A stretch of 64,000 nt of DNA from Neobacillus niacini (GTDB taxonomy: Bacteria; Bacillota; Bacilli; Bacillales; Cytobacillaceae). The first letter of the stretch is position 1. Each line of letters begins with the position of its first letter. The notes beneath the pieces are model-generated. The model was given only the letters and a program-made list of their open reading frames with translations, was not told the DNA's origin and did not search any database. Location of the stretch: NCBI RefSeq assembly GCF_030817595.1, contig NZ_JAUSZN010000001.1, forward strand, positions 5,268,001 to 5,332,000. The letters run 5' to 3'. Positions 34,253-43,474 of this stretch are shown in pieces. The position numbers were made by a program, and so were the translations under genes.

Positions 34253-35143
34253 ATGACAAATAACTTAACGGCGCCAGTTTCGAAGCGGCTTTTAATAGCA
34301 CTTCTCACCATTACGATAGGGGTTGAACTCATCCTCTATTTAAGTGGCTACAGCCAATTAGCTGGTACCATCTATGACGCCATAATGGTGTCATCCTTTT
34401 TTATCGGATTGGAGCTTCACCGAAGACTCCATAATGGAATTAAAAAAACAAAGATACAACATACACGCCAATTTATAGGCGCCTTTTTGCTCTTTATTCT
34501 CGGCAGCACCATTATTAATATCTATTCATCTTACGCTTTTCAGGATTTTAGCAATGATTATGAACAATATGTTGAGACCTATACAGAAGCGGTCTCGGAT
34601 GAAAGCGACATAATAGAACCAAGTGAGCCAATGGAACCTGTTGATAAGATGTGGGAAGTTATAGATGAAATTGATGCTGTGGGATACGATATTTTTACAG
34701 ATATCCTTGCTGGTCTCGAAGAAGTCTGGCGATTAGCATACATCATACTTATCCTACTTGTTTTAAAAAAAATCTTTCCAAGACGCTGGGAAAAAGGGCG
34801 GCGCGATATTTTTGTCTTACTTGCGCTCTTCGTCACTTCAGTGTTATTCGGTATTGACCATACACTAAGCTCGGTTCAATCATGGCAATATGAAATTGGA
34901 GCGATTGTCACATTTGCCAATATGGGTTTATTATTTGGATTGATTTTAGTATGGACAAGAAATCTCTGGATAACCGTTCTGGTACATTCAATTTATGATA
35001 TCCTCGCAACGCTATCCTGGTATTACTTTGAATATATTGTTGAAATCGCAGCTGTGATTTTTATACCTATATACCTGATATTGATGGCAATAGAGAAGAA
35101 AAAGTCAATTGGAACAGTGATTTCAACAGATATAGCCAATTAA
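34253..35143 (+). CDS. CPBP family intramembrane metalloprotease
   Basis: 296 residues with about seven or eight TM helices. The CPBP (Rce1-like) catalytic motifs are present: EEVWR in LAGLEEVWRLAYI, the FGIDH motif in SVLFGIDHTLS, and VHSIYD near the C-terminus. An acidic extramembrane loop (SDESDIIEPSEPMEPVD) lies in the middle. CPBP proteins include prenyl-protein proteases and bacteriocin-immunity proteins; the target here is unknown. Confidence 0.85.
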   Translation: MTNNLTAPVSKRLLIALLTITIGVELILYLSGYSQLAGTIYDAIMVSSFFIGLELHRRLHNGIKKTKIQHTRQFIGAFLLFILGSTIINIYSSYAFQDFSNDYEQYVETYTEAVSDESDIIEPSEPMEPVDKMWEVIDEIDAVGYDIFTDILAGLEEVWRLAYIILILLVLKKIFPRRWEKGRRDIFVLLALFVTSVLFGIDHTLSSVQSWQYEIGAIVTFANMGLLFGLILVWTRNLWITVLVHSIYDILATLSWYYFEYIVEIAAVIFIPIYLILMAIEKKKSIGTVISTDIAN

Positions 35144-35149
35144 ATTGTT

Positions 35150-35182
35150 GGAGGTTACCTAATTTGGTAACTTCTTTTTTTT
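35150..35182 (+). terminator. Terminator of the CPBP protease gene
   Basis: GAGGTTACC pairs with GGTAACTTC around TAATTT, followed by a run of T. Confidence 0.8.
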
Positions 35183-35344
35183 GTGGCAGATAGTGCAGTT
35201 GAAGGAGCTAATTTCCCATATGATAGCTCAACCATTCTTTATCTAGCACAGTAGCCAAACAGCTAATAGTGCTTTTCGAAACATATTTTGTTATTATTTA
35301 GATGTCTACATTTATCAACCAATGTTTATCCTTTTGGAGGTTTT

Positions 35345-35552
35345 ATGAATAAACAGATAAAGGTTGTGACTGTTTTTGGGACCAGATCAGAAGCGATCAA
35401 AATGGCACAACTGGTTAAAGAATTAGAAAAATATAATGATAAAATACAATCGATTGAAACGGTTACAGCACAACATCTCCAAAAGAATAGCAGAAGCCAT
35501 CCTTTATTATTTTAAGCAAATAGAAGCTAGAACTAAGGATATGAGTGAATAA
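35345..35552 (+). pseudogene. UDP-GlcNAc 2-epimerase remnant with internal deletion
   Basis: GGAGG precedes ATG 35345. The first 45 codons read MNKQIKVVTVFGTRSEAIKM and VTAQH, the start of MnaA/WecB epimerases. A jump follows to what reads, in another frame, KRIAEAILYYFKQIEARTKD and a stop at 35550-35552, matching the usual C-terminal end of the same family. About 300 internal codons are missing and the junction is out of frame. The frame as it stands ends at 35515 (56 residues). The SEAIKM motif also has Ser where the family has Pro. Confidence 0.85.
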
Positions 35553-35585
35553 ATCTTTCGAAAATGAGGGAAGGAAGAGGGTAAA

Positions 35586-36458
35586 ATGCAAAAGGTAAGA
35601 AAAGCCATAATCCCTGCAGCAGGGCTAGGAACTCGTTTTTTACCAGCTACAAAAGCAATGCCAAAAGAAATGTTACCAATCGTAGATAAGCCGACGATCC
35701 AATATATAGTAGAGGAAGCGATTGAATCTGGGATTGAAGATATCATTATCGTGACAGGAAAAGGGAAAAGGTCCATTGAGGATCATTTTGATTATGCCTT
35801 TGAACTTGAACAAACTTTGCTTAATAAAGGAAAGCTTGAACTATTGGAAAAAGTACAAGAACCATCGAGGATGGTGGATATACACTATATTAGACAAAAG
35901 GAACCTAAAGGGCTCGGACATGCTGTATGGTGTGCGCGTAATTTTATTGGCAATGAACCATTTGCGGTTCTATTGGGGGATGATATTGTTCAAGCAGAAA
36001 CCCCTTGTTTGAAACAACTAATAAATGAGCATAATCGAACACATTCTTCTGTTATCGGAGTAAAAAAAGTACCTGAAAACGAAACACACCGTTATGGGAT
36101 TATTGACCCTATTCACCAAGATGGGCGTTCGTTCCAGGTTAAAAACTTTGTAGAAAAGCCAAAGTTAGGAACTGCACCATCAAATTTAGCGATTATAGGA
36201 AGGTATGTTTTTACCCCTGAGATTTTTATGTTCTTAGAAAAGCAGGAAATCGGGGCTGGCGGCGAGATCCAGCTAACAGATGCCATCCAAAATTTAAATC
36301 ATATCCAACGTGTATTTGCGTATCAATTTGAAGGTGAAAGATATGATGTAGGAGAAAAGCTAGGATTTATTGAAACAACTATAGAATTTGCCCTTCAAAA
36401 GGAAGAATTGAGGGAAGATTTAATAAAGTTTATGGCAAACAAGCTAGAAAATTTATAA
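35586..36458 (+). CDS. gtaB: UTP-glucose-1-phosphate uridylyltransferase
   Basis: 290 residues with GGAAGAGGG before the ATG. The nucleotidyltransferase start [28 protein letters not shown] is diagnostic of GalU/GtaB, with [22 protein letters not shown] and VEKPK following. It makes UDP-glucose for teichoic-acid glucosylation, glycolipid anchors and surface polysaccharide. It opens the envelope locus. Confidence 0.95.
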   Translation: MQKVRKAIIPAAGLGTRFLPATKAMPKEMLPIVDKPTIQYIVEEAIESGIEDIIIVTGKGKRSIEDHFDYAFELEQTLLNKGKLELLEKVQEPSRMVDIHYIRQKEPKGLGHAVWCARNFIGNEPFAVLLGDDIVQAETPCLKQLINEHNRTHSSVIGVKKVPENETHRYGIIDPIHQDGRSFQVKNFVEKPKLGTAPSNLAIIGRYVFTPEIFMFLEKQEIGAGGEIQLTDAIQNLNHIQRVFAYQFEGERYDVGEKLGFIETTIEFALQKEELREDLIKFMANKLENL

Positions 36459-36462
36459 ACGA

Positions 36463-36505
36463 AAAAAATAACTCTCCAGTCTAAATTGGAAGGGTTATTT
36501 TTTTG
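36463..36505 (+). terminator. Terminator of gtaB
   Basis: AATAACTCTCCA pairs (with one bulge) with TGGAAGGGTTATT and is followed by T residues. Confidence 0.75.
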
Positions 36506-36742
36506 TTTTTAGATTGTTTTCGATTCTTTGAAACTATCAATTAATTTCTACTATTACAATGGTGAAAAATACTAATTACAAATATTGATAATATATTACA
36601 AAAAATGACTAGTTATGATATCATACTTCATAGAAAGAGAGAGTTATAGTTCCTATAGCTCTATTTTTATGCTCGACTAATCGTTACAATCTATAAAGAT
36701 TGTCGATTTTAAATAAAAAATTTAATAATGGGAGTATGATAC

Positions 36743-39568
36743 ATGAGAGGAAAGTTAGTTCTAACAGGAATGTTATTTATGGGCTCTACAATTCTTTCAG
36801 ATGGATCTATTACTTATGCCATAGAAAATTCGGGCTCGACCTCATCGATTGTTGATGGAGTAAAGCCTGAAGCAACTAATACAGACAGTATAGTTCCAAC
36901 TGAAAACGAGAATACTACTTTACTAGAAGAAGAAACGATTGACGAAAATAGTACTCTAACACAAGAAGTTAAACCTTCTCAAGAAAACTTAGTTGTTGAG
37001 GAGGAAAAAAGCAGCACAATAACAGATGAAGGTACATCAGAGTCATTGCAAACTTCCATAACAACCATGGCCATAGAAAATCCTTCTGTTTTTTACACAA
37101 CCCATGTTGAAAATAAAGGGTGGTTAGCAGGTGTATCTGATGGGAAAATGTCAGGGACACAAGGACAAGGACTACGACTTGAAGGAATAAAGATTTCATT
37201 AAATAATTCTCCTTATTCTGGAGGCATTTCTTACAAGACTCACGTTGAAGATTATGGCTGGTTAAATAATGTATCTGATGGAGCATTATCAGGAACAACT
37301 GGTGAAGGGAAACGTCTTGAAGCGATACAAATCAATTTGACTGATGAAATGGCACAACATTACGATATTTATTACCGTGTTCACGCAGAAACCTATGGTT
37401 GGCTAGATTGGGCTAAAAACGGTGCATCTGCTGGTACACAAGGCCTGGCGAAGCGCTTGGAAGCCATTGAGATTGTCCTTGTGGCAAAAGGTGGAGCTGC
37501 ACCTGGATCGACAAATAGACCATTAGTTATTGATCCTTCTGTGGTTTATTCAACCCATGTTCAAGATTTTGGGTGGTTAACGGGTGTAACTGATGGAAAA
37601 ATGTCTGGAACACAAGGCCAAGCGAAACGCCTGGAGGCTATAAAGATTTCATTAAAAAATAAGCCTTATTCTGGTGGTATTACTTACAATACCCACGTTC
37701 AAGATTATGGCTGGTTAAATAATGTATCAAATGGAGCAATATCGGGTACATCTGGCCAGGCGAAACGTTTAGAAGCAATTCAAATCAATTTGACTGGCGA
37801 AATGGCACAACATTACGATATTTATTACCGCGTCCATGCAGAAACCTATGGCTGGTTAGGCTGGGCTAAAAACGGTGCATCTGCTGGTACACAAGGATTA
37901 GGGAAACGCTTGGAAGCCATAGAGATAGTCCTTGTGGCAAAAGGCGGAGCTGCACCAGGTTCTACAAGTAACCCATTAATTATTGATCCATCTGTTGTTT
38001 ATTCAACCCATGTTCAAGATTATGGGTGGTTATCAAGTGTATCTGACGGAAAAATGTCAGGGACACAAGGACAAGCTAAACAAATGGAAGCCGTAAAGAT
38101 CTCATTAAAAAATAAGCCCTACTCGGGTGGTATTTCTTACAAGACCCATGTTCAAGATTATGGCTGGTTAAACAATGTAACAAATGGAGCGATTTCTGGA
38201 ACATCCGGTCAAAATAAACGTGTAGAAGCAATCCAAATCAATCTAACTGGTGAAATGGCACAACATTATGATATTTATTACCGTGTCCACGCAGAAACCT
38301 TTGGTTTGTTAGGCTGGGCTAAAAACGGTGCATCTGCTGGTACAAAGGGACTTGCAAAGCGCTTAGAAGCCATTGAGATTGTCCTAGTGGCAAAAGGTGG
38401 AGCCGCACCTGGATCAACGGATAAACCATTTATTGAGCCAGCTTTAACAACTGTAGTTAATAACTATAATGTCTCATTAAGTGATGCACTAAACATGCAA
38501 ATGAAGGTTTCTCCGCAGACTGATAAATACAGAGATGCACCTGCTTATGTTAGCAGTCAATACTTGAAAGTATTTAATGCTGGAACGATAAGTGGAAGCA
38601 GTGTAAACCTTAGAACTTCTCCAGATACAGTTAGTAAAATCGTTGCGACCGTTGGTAACGGAACAGTATTCAAAGTACTGGATAATAATGTTTCGGGAGC
38701 AAATGTTTCAGGGAGTACCAAATGGTTTAAAATAGAATACAATGGCGAAATATTATACGTGCATAGTTCTCTCGCAACAGCTAATTTAAGAATGGGTGAA
38801 GTAACAGATGGTCCACTTAATATTAGATCAGAAATGAGTGCAACTAGTCATAGTTACAGTACAGTAAAAACAGGTACTCTATTAACTATTTTGGAAGAGG
38901 ATAGTAGTGGCTGGTATAGAGTAAGCTGGGGTAGCTGGCGTAATGCAAAATCTGCAGATGTTCTAACTTACTTGGACCCATCTAAGTTTGTAAATGATGA
39001 GAAACAAAGATTTCAATTCATGGACCTTACAAAAACTAGTGGAGTATCGAAAGAAACTTTAAATAAATACCTGGTAGGAAAAGGAATATTAGAAGGTCAG
39101 GGGCAAGCATTCATTGATGCTGGATTTAAATACGGCATTAATGAAGTATATTTAATGGCACATACTTTGTTGGAAACTGGACATGGTACTTCTACTCTTG
39201 CAAAAGGAATAGAATATAATGGTAAAAAGGTTTATAACATGTATGGTGTAGGAGCGCTTGATCATTGTCCAATTGATTGTGGGGCTAAAACAGCTTATGA
39301 AAAAGGCTGGTTCACTCCATACGCTGCAATCGTTGGCGGTGCTGCCTTTATTGACAATGGTTATTTGGGCGGTAATAACACCTATAATGTAGTCCAAAAT
39401 ACATTATATGAAATGCGTTGGAATCCAGCGGTTATGGATACAAAGGATATAGCTGGACATCAATATGCGACGGATATTGGCTGGGCTTATAAACAAGTAT
39501 CAGCGATGTACGATGTATATAAAATACAACCATATAACATTACCTTAGAAATACCAGTATACAAATAA
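36743..39568 (+). CDS. Autolysin: nine ChW repeats, SH3 domains, glucosaminidase
   Basis: 941 residues. The signal peptide is at the N-terminus (LVLTGMLFMGSTILSDGSITYA). A Glu/Thr/Ser-rich linker to about residue 110 is followed by nine ChW (clostridial hydrophobic W, PF07538-type) repeats of the form YxTHVQDYGWL..SDGxxSGTxGxxKRLEAIxI, arranged as three 151-residue units. In the ninth repeat the core Trp is Leu (ETFGLLGW). Two bacterial SH3-like domains (SGSSVNLRTSPDT and MGEVTDGPLNIRSEMS) and a C-terminal glucosaminidase domain (MAHTLLETGHGTSTLAKGIEYNGKKVYNMYGVGA) follow. It cleaves the glycan strand of peptidoglycan. The next gene is a sister amidase with the same repeat layout. Confidence 0.92.
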   Translation: MRGKLVLTGMLFMGSTILSDGSITYAIENSGSTSSIVDGVKPEATNTDSIVPTENENTTLLEEETIDENSTLTQEVKPSQENLVVEEEKSSTITDEGTSESLQTSITTMAIENPSVFYTTHVENKGWLAGVSDGKMSGTQGQGLRLEGIKISLNNSPYSGGISYKTHVEDYGWLNNVSDGALSGTTGEGKRLEAIQINLTDEMAQHYDIYYRVHAETYGWLDWAKNGASAGTQGLAKRLEAIEIVLVAKGGAAPGSTNRPLVIDPSVVYSTHVQDFGWLTGVTDGKMSGTQGQAKRLEAIKISLKNKPYSGGITYNTHVQDYGWLNNVSNGAISGTSGQAKRLEAIQINLTGEMAQHYDIYYRVHAETYGWLGWAKNGASAGTQGLGKRLEAIEIVLVAKGGAAPGSTSNPLIIDPSVVYSTHVQDYGWLSSVSDGKMSGTQGQAKQMEAVKISLKNKPYSGGISYKTHVQDYGWLNNVTNGAISGTSGQNKRVEAIQINLTGEMAQHYDIYYRVHAETFGLLGWAKNGASAGTKGLAKRLEAIEIVLVAKGGAAPGSTDKPFIEPALTTVVNNYNVSLSDALNMQMKVSPQTDKYRDAPAYVSSQYLKVFNAGTISGSSVNLRTSPDTVSKIVATVGNGTVFKVLDNNVSGANVSGSTKWFKIEYNGEILYVHSSLATANLRMGEVTDGPLNIRSEMSATSHSYSTVKTGTLLTILEEDSSGWYRVSWGSWRNAKSADVLTYLDPSKFVNDEKQRFQFMDLTKTSGVSKETLNKYLVGKGILEGQGQAFIDAGFKYGINEVYLMAHTLLETGHGTSTLAKGIEYNGKKVYNMYGVGALDHCPIDCGAKTAYEKGWFTPYAAIVGGAAFIDNGYLGGNNTYNVVQNTLYEMRWNPAVMDTKDIAGHQYATDIGWAYKQVSAMYDVYKIQPYNITLEIPVYK
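37082..38440 (+). repeat. Three tandem 453-bp coding units (3 x 3 ChW repeats)
   Basis: The start motif CCTTCTGT recurs at 37082 and 37535, with the matching CCATCTGT at 37988, an exact 453-base period. Each unit encodes three different ChW repeats, the third always of the YYRVHAE type. High identity among units indicates recent duplication or gene conversion. Confidence 0.85.
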
Positions 39569-39585
39569 GACAATATTTGAAAAAG

Positions 39586-39617
39586 AGCTGCTCTCAAAGT
39601 TGAGAGCAGTTTTTTTA
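39586..39617 (+). terminator. Terminator of the glucosaminidase autolysin gene
   Basis: CTGCTCTCAA pairs with TTGAGAGCAG, followed by seven T. Confidence 0.9.
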
Positions 39618-39730
39618 TTTGTAAAAAACTACAGTAAATAAAATTCAACAATTTTTTCAGATTCCTACTTATAAAATACAAAATAATACAAAAAACTTAT
39701 ATAATAGTTTAGAAGGAGGGAAATATTGTT

Positions 39731-42154
39731 GTGTATATAAAAAAGTCCATATTTTTTATTCTTTTTTGTCTTGTGATGTCATCTCTTTATTCTCCTAATC
39801 TTGCATTTTCTCAGGAGTTTAATTCAGATGACATTAATGCTGAATATGTCGAAACAATCGAAAGGGCAGACATATTTAATAAAGATGAAAAAATAGTGGG
39901 AGAATTCAAGCCTGCTACTCAATTAAGATTCGATGCCGTAAAGGATGGAAAAGTTTACTTTATGTGGGATGGAGATTTGGCCTATATTGAAGAAAAATCG
40001 ACCAAAATGATCGGAATCGAAAACCTTAATTCTGTAGAAAGTCAAGAAGAACTTGATACATCTGGAGATGTCGAAATTCTAAGTCCTGCTATTGAACAAG
40101 ACAAAACTCCAGTGGAAAAAAATACAATCTTACAAAAATCTGCCCCTGTCCCTGTCCCTGCCCCTGCCCCTGCACTCGCAGCAGTTGAAAATCCTTTGAT
40201 TAGTTATGCTGCCCATGTACAAGACATTGGTTGGCAAAACAAAGTTTCTGATGGAAAAATTTCAGGTACAGAAGGACAAGCAAAACGCTTAGAAAGTATT
40301 AAAATTTCAATTGATAATGTACAGGATTTGGGTGTGAAATACTCTACACATGTAGAAGATTATGGATGGTTGGGATATGTTTCCAATGGAGAAAAAAGTG
40401 GAACTACAGGCGAAGGCAAACGATTAGAAGCCATAAAAATCGAACTAACTGGATTCAAGGCTAAAAATTATGACATTTATTATCGCGTTCATGCAGAAAA
40501 ATATGGCTGGATGGAATGGGTAAAAAATGGGGAGATGGCAGGAACGAGTGGGGAAGCTAAGCGTTTGGAAGCCATTAAAATTATGATTGTAGAAAAGGGT
40601 TCCACACCACCTGGTGTAGATCCGAATAATCCAGAAGAACCCGAGAAATTAAACCCATCAGTCATATATAAGACCCATGTACAAGATAAAGGTTGGCTGC
40701 AGCCTGTATCAGATGGGAAATTAAGTGGAACGGTGGGTGAGGCAAAACACATCGAAGCCATACAGATTTCGGTAGAAAATGCTCCATACAGTGGTGGAAT
40801 TTCTTACAATACTCATGTGCAAGATTATGGTTGGATGGGTAGTGTTACTAATGGGAAAACAAGCGGTACCACAGGGAAAAATAAACAAGCGGAAGCTATT
40901 CAAGTTAGTTTAACTGGAGAAATGGCAAAACATTATGATATTTATTATCGTGTTCACTCAGAGTTATTCGGATGGTTAGGATGGGCTAAAAACGGGGAGT
41001 CTGCAGGTACAGAGGGATTGACTAAACAATTGGAAGCCATTGAAATTGTTATAGTTGAAAAAGGTGGAAAAGCACCGGGTTCAATAGATAAACCGTTTAT
41101 CACAAAACCATCTGTAGTTTATTCCACGAATGTTGAAACCTTCGGGTGGCTGGATTACGTTGCCAATGGAGCAATCAGTGGAACTACTGGAAAAGCAAAA
41201 CATGTAGAAGCCATTAAAATCGATCTAAAAAATACTCTTTATAGTGGAGATATTAACTATTCCACGCATGTTCAAGATATAGGATGGGTAAATACTGTTT
41301 CTAATGGCGAAATTTCGGGTACAACCGGAAAAGGAAAACAAATGGAAGCCATTAAAATAAATTTAACTGGTGATTTGGCGAAATACTTTGATGTTTATTA
41401 TCGTGTGCATGCACAAGATTTCGGTTGGTTAGGCTGGGCGAAAAATGGGATGAAAGCTGGCTCAGAAGGGCTGGCAAAACCTTTAGAAGCTATAGAAATA
41501 AAGTTAGTAGCTAAAGGTCAAGGTGCAACAGTCAATGCAAAATCGGCATTTAAGCAGCGATTGACAGTATTTCTAGACCCAGGGCATGGTGGATCTGATC
41601 CAGGTGCGACTGTAGGTGGATATCATGAAGCGGACTTGAATTTTAGCGTTGCGAAAAAAGTTCAATCATTACTATTAAAACAAGGTTATAGAGTTTTTAT
41701 GTCTCGTAATTCCGATACCTACGTAGAATTAATAGATCGTCCGAAAATGGCAAATGAACTAACAGCAGATATTTTCGTAAGTATTCATACCAACTCTACA
41801 GCAGAAGAAAAAACGCCTGTTCATGGTGTTGAATCGTATTACTATGAATTTGATCCAAAATACCCTTCAAAAATCAATGAAGCTATGCATAATAATCCAG
41901 AAAGAATCTTAAAGAGTGTAACACTTACAAACTTAATTCAAGAAAATATTATTAGTTATACTGGTGCGAATGATCGTGGAACGCATGGAGAAACATTTGC
42001 GGTGATACGTGAAGCGGCTATGCCAGCAACATTACTAGAGATGGGTTTTATAAACAACTTTAGTGAACGCCAAAACTTATTTAAAGATTCTTATCAAAAT
42101 AAACTAGCAAAAGCAATTGCTGACGGAATCGATGAGTATTTTAAAATCCAATAA
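39731..42154 (+). CDS. Autolysin: nine ChW repeats and N-acetylmuramoyl-L-alanine amidase
   Basis: 807 residues from GTG 39731 after AGGAGGG. A signal peptide (IFFILFCLVMSSLYSPNLAFS), a short beta domain, a Pro-Val/Ala linker (PVPVPAPAPA), then nine ChW repeats in three groups of three, each group closed by the YYRVHA type as in the upstream autolysin. The C-terminal Amidase_3 domain shows FLDPGHGGSDPGA (zinc His and Glu region), DIFVSIHTNS (zinc His) and ATLLEMGFINN (catalytic Glu). It cuts the amide between muramic acid and the stem peptide, complementing the glucosaminidase upstream. Confidence 0.93.
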   Translation: MYIKKSIFFILFCLVMSSLYSPNLAFSQEFNSDDINAEYVETIERADIFNKDEKIVGEFKPATQLRFDAVKDGKVYFMWDGDLAYIEEKSTKMIGIENLNSVESQEELDTSGDVEILSPAIEQDKTPVEKNTILQKSAPVPVPAPAPALAAVENPLISYAAHVQDIGWQNKVSDGKISGTEGQAKRLESIKISIDNVQDLGVKYSTHVEDYGWLGYVSNGEKSGTTGEGKRLEAIKIELTGFKAKNYDIYYRVHAEKYGWMEWVKNGEMAGTSGEAKRLEAIKIMIVEKGSTPPGVDPNNPEEPEKLNPSVIYKTHVQDKGWLQPVSDGKLSGTVGEAKHIEAIQISVENAPYSGGISYNTHVQDYGWMGSVTNGKTSGTTGKNKQAEAIQVSLTGEMAKHYDIYYRVHSELFGWLGWAKNGESAGTEGLTKQLEAIEIVIVEKGGKAPGSIDKPFITKPSVVYSTNVETFGWLDYVANGAISGTTGKAKHVEAIKIDLKNTLYSGDINYSTHVQDIGWVNTVSNGEISGTTGKGKQMEAIKINLTGDLAKYFDVYYRVHAQDFGWLGWAKNGMKAGSEGLAKPLEAIEIKLVAKGQGATVNAKSAFKQRLTVFLDPGHGGSDPGATVGGYHEADLNFSVAKKVQSLLLKQGYRVFMSRNSDTYVELIDRPKMANELTADIFVSIHTNSTAEEKTPVHGVESYYYEFDPKYPSKINEAMHNNPERILKSVTLTNLIQENIISYTGANDRGTHGETFAVIREAAMPATLLEMGFINNFSERQNLFKDSYQNKLAKAIADGIDEYFKIQ

Positions 42155-42192
42155 TTTAGTTTTGGGAATTTTCTAAAATTATAAAATGCTGG

Positions 42193-42225
42193 GACTAGAA
42201 ATCAATAGATTTCTAGTCTTTTTTT
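42193..42225 (+). terminator. Terminator of the amidase gene
   Basis: GACTAGAAATC pairs perfectly with GATTTCTAGTC around AATA, followed by a T-run. Confidence 0.9.
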
Positions 42226-42262
42226 ATTAAAATTAAATCTAGCTTTTTAGTAGAAAAAAATC

Positions 42263-42291
42263 TTACAAATTTCTACAAAAAATGTTATAAT
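42263..42291 (+). promoter_or_regulatory. Sigma-A promoter of the LCP gene
   Basis: TTACAA, a 17-base spacer and a perfect TATAAT, 41 bases before the start codon. Confidence 0.65.
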
Positions 42292-42331
42292 AAGTCCTTG
42301 GAATATCTATCTTTTTAAAAGGGTGGAATGA

Positions 42332-43324
42332 ATGAATAGACAAAGTTTTAAAAAAAAGAAGAAAAAGAAACTTAAAATAAAAAACGTAACATTTGTTATT
42401 CTAGTCCTTTTATTAGGGCTTTCAGGTTATATATATTATCAATACTCACAGGGTTTACAACAAGCATCTGGTAAATCTACGGTATCTGCGGGTGAAACAA
42501 CAAAGACAGAGTTTAATGGTGCTGAAACAGAATTGACGGATAAGATTAATATCCTTTTATTAGGGGTAGATTCCAGGGGTGAGGAAAAATCACGTACGGA
42601 TACTATTATGATTGCCCAATATGACCCTGAAAATCAAAAGGCGAAACTTGTTTCTCTTATGCGGGATATTTATGTAGAAATACCAGATAAACAAAGTTAT
42701 AAAATCAATACAGCTTACTTTTTAGGGGGACCTGAGTTACTTAGAAAGACAATAAAGCAAAATTTTGATATCGATATCCACTACTATGCAGTAATTGATT
42801 TTAAAGGTTTTGAATCCGTCGTAGATACACTTGCTCCAAATGGTATTGAAATGGATGTTGAAAAAAGAATGTCCGAAAACATTGGTGTGGTACTGCAACC
42901 GGGATTACAAAATCTAAATGGTAAACAGTTGCTTGGATATGCTCGTTTTAGACATGATGCGAATGGAGATTTTGGTCGAGTTGAGCGTCAACAAAAGGTA
43001 ATAAATGCTTTAAAGGATGAAGCTATTAGTATCAATGGAGTGGCAAAATTACCAAAATTAGTAGGTACCATTCAGCCGTACATTGATACAAATTTAGAAG
43101 GACTTGATCTGCTGGCAGTTGTTAAGGACTTTTTCTTGCATCCTCCAGCCGATATAGAAACCTTAACGATTCCTGTTGAACAATCGTATACATTGGAAAG
43201 CTATGAACATGCAGGTTCAGTCCTTGAAATTGATTTTGAAGAAAATAAACAGGCAATTGAACAATTTCTTAATGACAATACAGTTATCTCCCAAAATGCT
43301 TCGGCAGGACAAAAGGAAGAATAA
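42332..43324 (+). CDS. LytR-CpsA-Psr (LCP) family cell-wall polymer ligase
   Basis: 330 residues. A very basic N-terminus (KKKKKKLKIK) is followed by one TM helix (VTFVILVLLLGLSGYIYYQY) and the extracytoplasmic LCP domain with LLLGVDSRGEEKSRTDTIMI, VSLMRDIYVEIP, INTAYFLGGPELLRKTI and ARFRHDANGDFGRVERQQ (Arg and Asp residues for pyrophosphate and metal). LCP enzymes transfer teichoic acid or polysaccharide from undecaprenyl pyrophosphate to peptidoglycan, matching the polymer genes downstream. Confidence 0.94.
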   Translation: MNRQSFKKKKKKKLKIKNVTFVILVLLLGLSGYIYYQYSQGLQQASGKSTVSAGETTKTEFNGAETELTDKINILLLGVDSRGEEKSRTDTIMIAQYDPENQKAKLVSLMRDIYVEIPDKQSYKINTAYFLGGPELLRKTIKQNFDIDIHYYAVIDFKGFESVVDTLAPNGIEMDVEKRMSENIGVVLQPGLQNLNGKQLLGYARFRHDANGDFGRVERQQKVINALKDEAISINGVAKLPKLVGTIQPYIDTNLEGLDLLAVVKDFFLHPPADIETLTIPVEQSYTLESYEHAGSVLEIDFEENKQAIEQFLNDNTVISQNASAGQKEE

Positions 43325-43330
43325 TAGTCA

Positions 43331-43362
43331 AAAAAACTTACTCTTAGAGTAGGTTTTTTTTT
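43331..43362 (+). terminator. Terminator of the LCP gene
   Basis: AACTTACTCT pairs with AGAGTAGGTT (one G-T pair), followed by eight T. Confidence 0.85.
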
Positions 43363-43411
43363 GTATAAATTACACTATTGTTAATATTTACTTATGTAAA
43401 TGAATAAAACC

Positions 43412-43442
43412 TTGTGATAGACTTTTCACAAAAAGTTATAAT
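43412..43442 (+). promoter_or_regulatory. Candidate promoter of the LtaS-like gene
   Basis: TTGTGA, a 19-base spacer and a perfect TATAAT at 43437-43442, 33 bases before the start codon. The spacer is longer than optimal, so the -35 assignment is uncertain. Confidence 0.5.
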
Positions 43443-43474
43443 AATAATATACCCAATTCAACTAGGAGACGTAC

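Noticed and set aside
36640..36672. Hairpin GAGTTATAG / CTATAGCTC upstream of the glucosaminidase gene as an attenuator
   Set aside because: A weak AT-rich stem with an interrupted T-run and no recognisable leader element.
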